The translations under genes and the position numbers were made by a program. A DNA stretch of 6,782 nucleotides, from assembly GCA_016235915.1 (NCBI GenBank), contig JACRIC010000004.1, positions 1 to 6,782 on the forward strand, written 5' to 3'. Source of the DNA: Candidatus Peregrinibacteria bacterium. Its GTDB lineage: Bacteria; Patescibacteriota; Gracilibacteria; UBA1369; JACRIC01. Shown here piece by piece: positions 5,857-6,782 of this stretch (positions are counted from its first letter, which is position 1; every line of letters starts with the position of its first letter). The notes below the pieces were generated by a model. The model searched no databases. It worked only from the letters and a program-made list of their open reading frames with translations, and was not told the origin of the DNA.

Positions 5857-6177
5857 ATGGCTCTTCAACATTTTACTGATTCTGCTTTTTCTGCCGATGT
5901 GCTGAAATCATCGATTCCTGTTTTGGTGGATTTTTATGCGGACTGGTGCGGTCCGTGCCGTGCGCTTGCTCCGATTGTCGAAGAGCTTGCAACCGAATAT
6001 GACGGAAAAATGAAAATCGGCAAGCTCAATGTGGACGAAAATCCTGAATATGCTTCGAAATATGGAGTGATGAGCATTCCTACATTGATGTTTTTCAAAG
6101 GAGGGGAAATCGTTTCGCAGTCTGCGGGATTTCAGGCAAAAGACGTTTTGAAAAAGCAGATTGAAGGAATGCTGTAA
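5857..6177 (+). CDS. trxA: Thioredoxin
   Basis: A 106-residue cytoplasmic thioredoxin, the normal family length. It has the buried Asp (D25), the redox motif WCGPC (30-34) that is reduced by thioredoxin reductase and in turn reduces protein disulphides, and the cis-proline loop SIPT (P75), followed by LMFFKGGEIV and a short C-terminal helix. No signal peptide is present. The ATG is supported by its position about 24 bases after a predicted transcription start and by the family-typical N-terminus. It is the only plus-strand gene seen here, divergent from the amidase gene and convergent with rnhA. A long inverted repeat begins 8 bases after its stop. The name trxA follows the domain; genomes can hold several thioredoxins. 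Confidence 0.95.
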   Translation: MALQHFTDSAFSADVLKSSIPVLVDFYADWCGPCRALAPIVEELATEYDGKMKIGKLNVDENPEYASKYGVMSIPTLMFFKGGEIVSQSAGFQAKDVLKKQIEGML

Positions 6178-6185
6178 AAATCTTT

Positions 6186-6349
6186 GGAACCTCTGAAAAA
6201 CGTACCATCTACTGCAATTTTATCATTTCGGCTACAAATTCTTCACGGCTCGTCGCCGTATCATCATCTGATACGGCTTCCTCGCCGGTTCAAAATTTTC
6301 GCTCGAAATGGTAAAATTTCGTTACGAAGTTACGTTTTTCAGAGGTTCC
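6186..6349. repeat. 164-bp long inverted repeat between convergent genes
   Basis: The ends form a perfect 19-bp inverted repeat: GGAACCTCTGAAAAACGTA (6186-6204) and its complement (6331-6349). Inside, AATTTTATCATTTCG pairs with CGAAATGGTAAAATT with one mismatch, and the tip is a perfect 9-bp stem GCCGTATCA (6255-6263) / TGATACGGC (6269-6277) with loop TCATC. The whole unit is thus one imperfect palindrome. It has no real ORF. No clear target-site duplication is visible at the ends. Its size and shape suit a MITE-like element or a large fold-back structure. Confidence 0.8.
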
Positions 6350-6361
6350 TTCTGTTTTTTT
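6186..6361 (+). terminator. Possible terminator of trxA formed by the inverted repeat and T-tract
   Basis: On the plus strand the long palindrome ends in GGTTCC and is followed within five bases by seven T residues (6355-6361). A transcript from trxA would fold into a long hairpin followed by a U-run, as in an intrinsic terminator, although the stem is far longer than usual. In the opposite direction, from rnhA, the T-tract is weaker, so termination on that side is less clear. Confidence 0.4.
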
Positions 6362-6383
6362 GTCGGAACAGGTTACAAGGCAT

Positions 6384-6782
6384 TCACATCAAAACAGTGT
6401 GTGAATCGGTTTTTCGTATCCACCTTTTCTGTTTTTCGGCTTCTTTTACCGCCAGTCTGTCCGCGCGGTTGTTTTGAAAATTCGTGGAGTGACCTTTCAC
6501 CCATTGAAATGAAATATGTACATTCCTTTTCGCCTCATCAAGTTCCGCCCAAAGATCGAGATTTTTCTTTCTCTTCCAGTTTTTCGTGAGTGATTCAATG
6601 AGGAGCTTCGAATCGGAAAAAATCTCAATCGTGTCTCGCGGAAAATGTTTTTTGATCAATTGGAGAGCGCGAATCATCGCCATCATTTCCATGCGATTGT
6701 TCGTGGTGTGGGGATGACCGCCGCTCACGATTTTTTCCTGGCCGTCTTTTTGAAGAATCGCCGCGTAGCCGCCGGGGCCCGG
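6384..6782 (-). CDS. rnhA: Ribonuclease HI, 5' end outside window
   Basis: The frame is open from the window edge to the TGA at 6384, giving 132 residues. It begins with the family stretch PGPGGYAAIL, so only about ten residues, including the first catalytic Asp, are missing. RNase HI cuts the RNA strand of RNA/DNA hybrids. The other active-site residues are present in the visible numbering: E32 in NNRMEM, D57 in FSDSK, H98 in VKGHS and D108 in NNRADRLA. The basic protrusion (handle) between the SDSK strand and LDLW is about 13 residues shorter than in the E. coli enzyme, leaving only NWKRKKN, so substrate binding may rely on other residues. A GTG at 6728 lies inside the conserved domain and is not the start. 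The protein ends in a basic tail, KEAEKQKRWIRK. The gene converges on trxA. Confidence 0.93.
   Translation of the reverse strand, partial: PGPGGYAAILQKDGQEKIVSGGHPHTTNNRMEMMAMIRALQLIKKHFPRDTIEIFSDSKLLIESLTKNWKRKKNLDLWAELDEAKRNVHISFQWVKGHSTNFQNNRADRLAVKEAEKQKRWIRKTDSHTVLM

Noticed and set aside
6184..6589. Plus-strand open frames after trxA
   Set aside because: They run through the inverted repeat and opposite rnhA, have no recognisable motif and are shadows.

Overview
The window looks like chromosomal DNA from a small-genome bacterium of the Patescibacteria (Candidate Phyla Radiation), most likely a Parcubacteria-like lineage. This is inference. It rests on the minimal versions of housekeeping proteins (an RsmI without its C-terminal domain, a much shortened TsaB, an RNase HI with almost no basic handle), on the very large secreted amidase / Ig-like / SpoIID protein, on the moderate GC content with A/T-rich leaders, and on the absence of a Shine-Dalgarno sequence before any of the seven visible starts.

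Layout. Nearly everything lies on the minus strand. Read in the direction of transcription, right to left: the 3' part of an RNase HI gene (6384-6782, cut by the window edge); a long inverted repeat (6186-6349); a thioredoxin gene on the plus strand (5857-6177) with a good sigma70-type promoter; a divergent 1151-codon gene for a secreted cell-wall enzyme (2271-5726); a small helical hypothetical protein (1789-2127); tsaB (1202-1741); a small membrane protein resembling the PGPGW family (983-1183); rsmI (284-973); and the start of a charged, probably coiled-coil protein (1-245) with its own promoter inside the end of rsmI. The tsaB, membrane-protein and rsmI genes are separated by only 18 and 9 bases and probably form one transcript. 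tsaB and rsmI both serve translation: t6A37 of tRNA and 2'-O-methyl-C1402 of 16S rRNA.

The most interesting protein is the 1151-residue gene product. It joins an N-terminal beta-rich domain, a zinc amidase of the Amidase_2/PGRP type, three Ig-like domains of the NBR1 type and a C-terminal SpoIID domain. This puts in one chain the two steps (removal of stem peptides, then cleavage of the bare glycan) that the separate SpoIIP and SpoIID proteins perform in endospore formers.

The most interesting DNA feature is a set of short palindromic elements. Three copies (1208-1258, 1403-1453, 5298-5349) share the ends AGATT..C / G.AATGAC and a GGTCGC...GCGACC core. All three lie inside open reading frames and are translated: one in the middle of TsaB, one forming the C-terminal tail of TsaB, and one in the N-terminal part of the amidase. 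A fourth, longer element (2147-2241) with similar ends lies just before, or reads into, the start of the hypothetical gene. They resemble in behaviour the Rickettsia palindromic elements known to insert in frame into proteins. A separate 164-bp inverted repeat with 19-bp perfect ends fills the gap between the convergent trxA and rnhA genes. No tRNA, rRNA, CRISPR array or transposase gene was seen.
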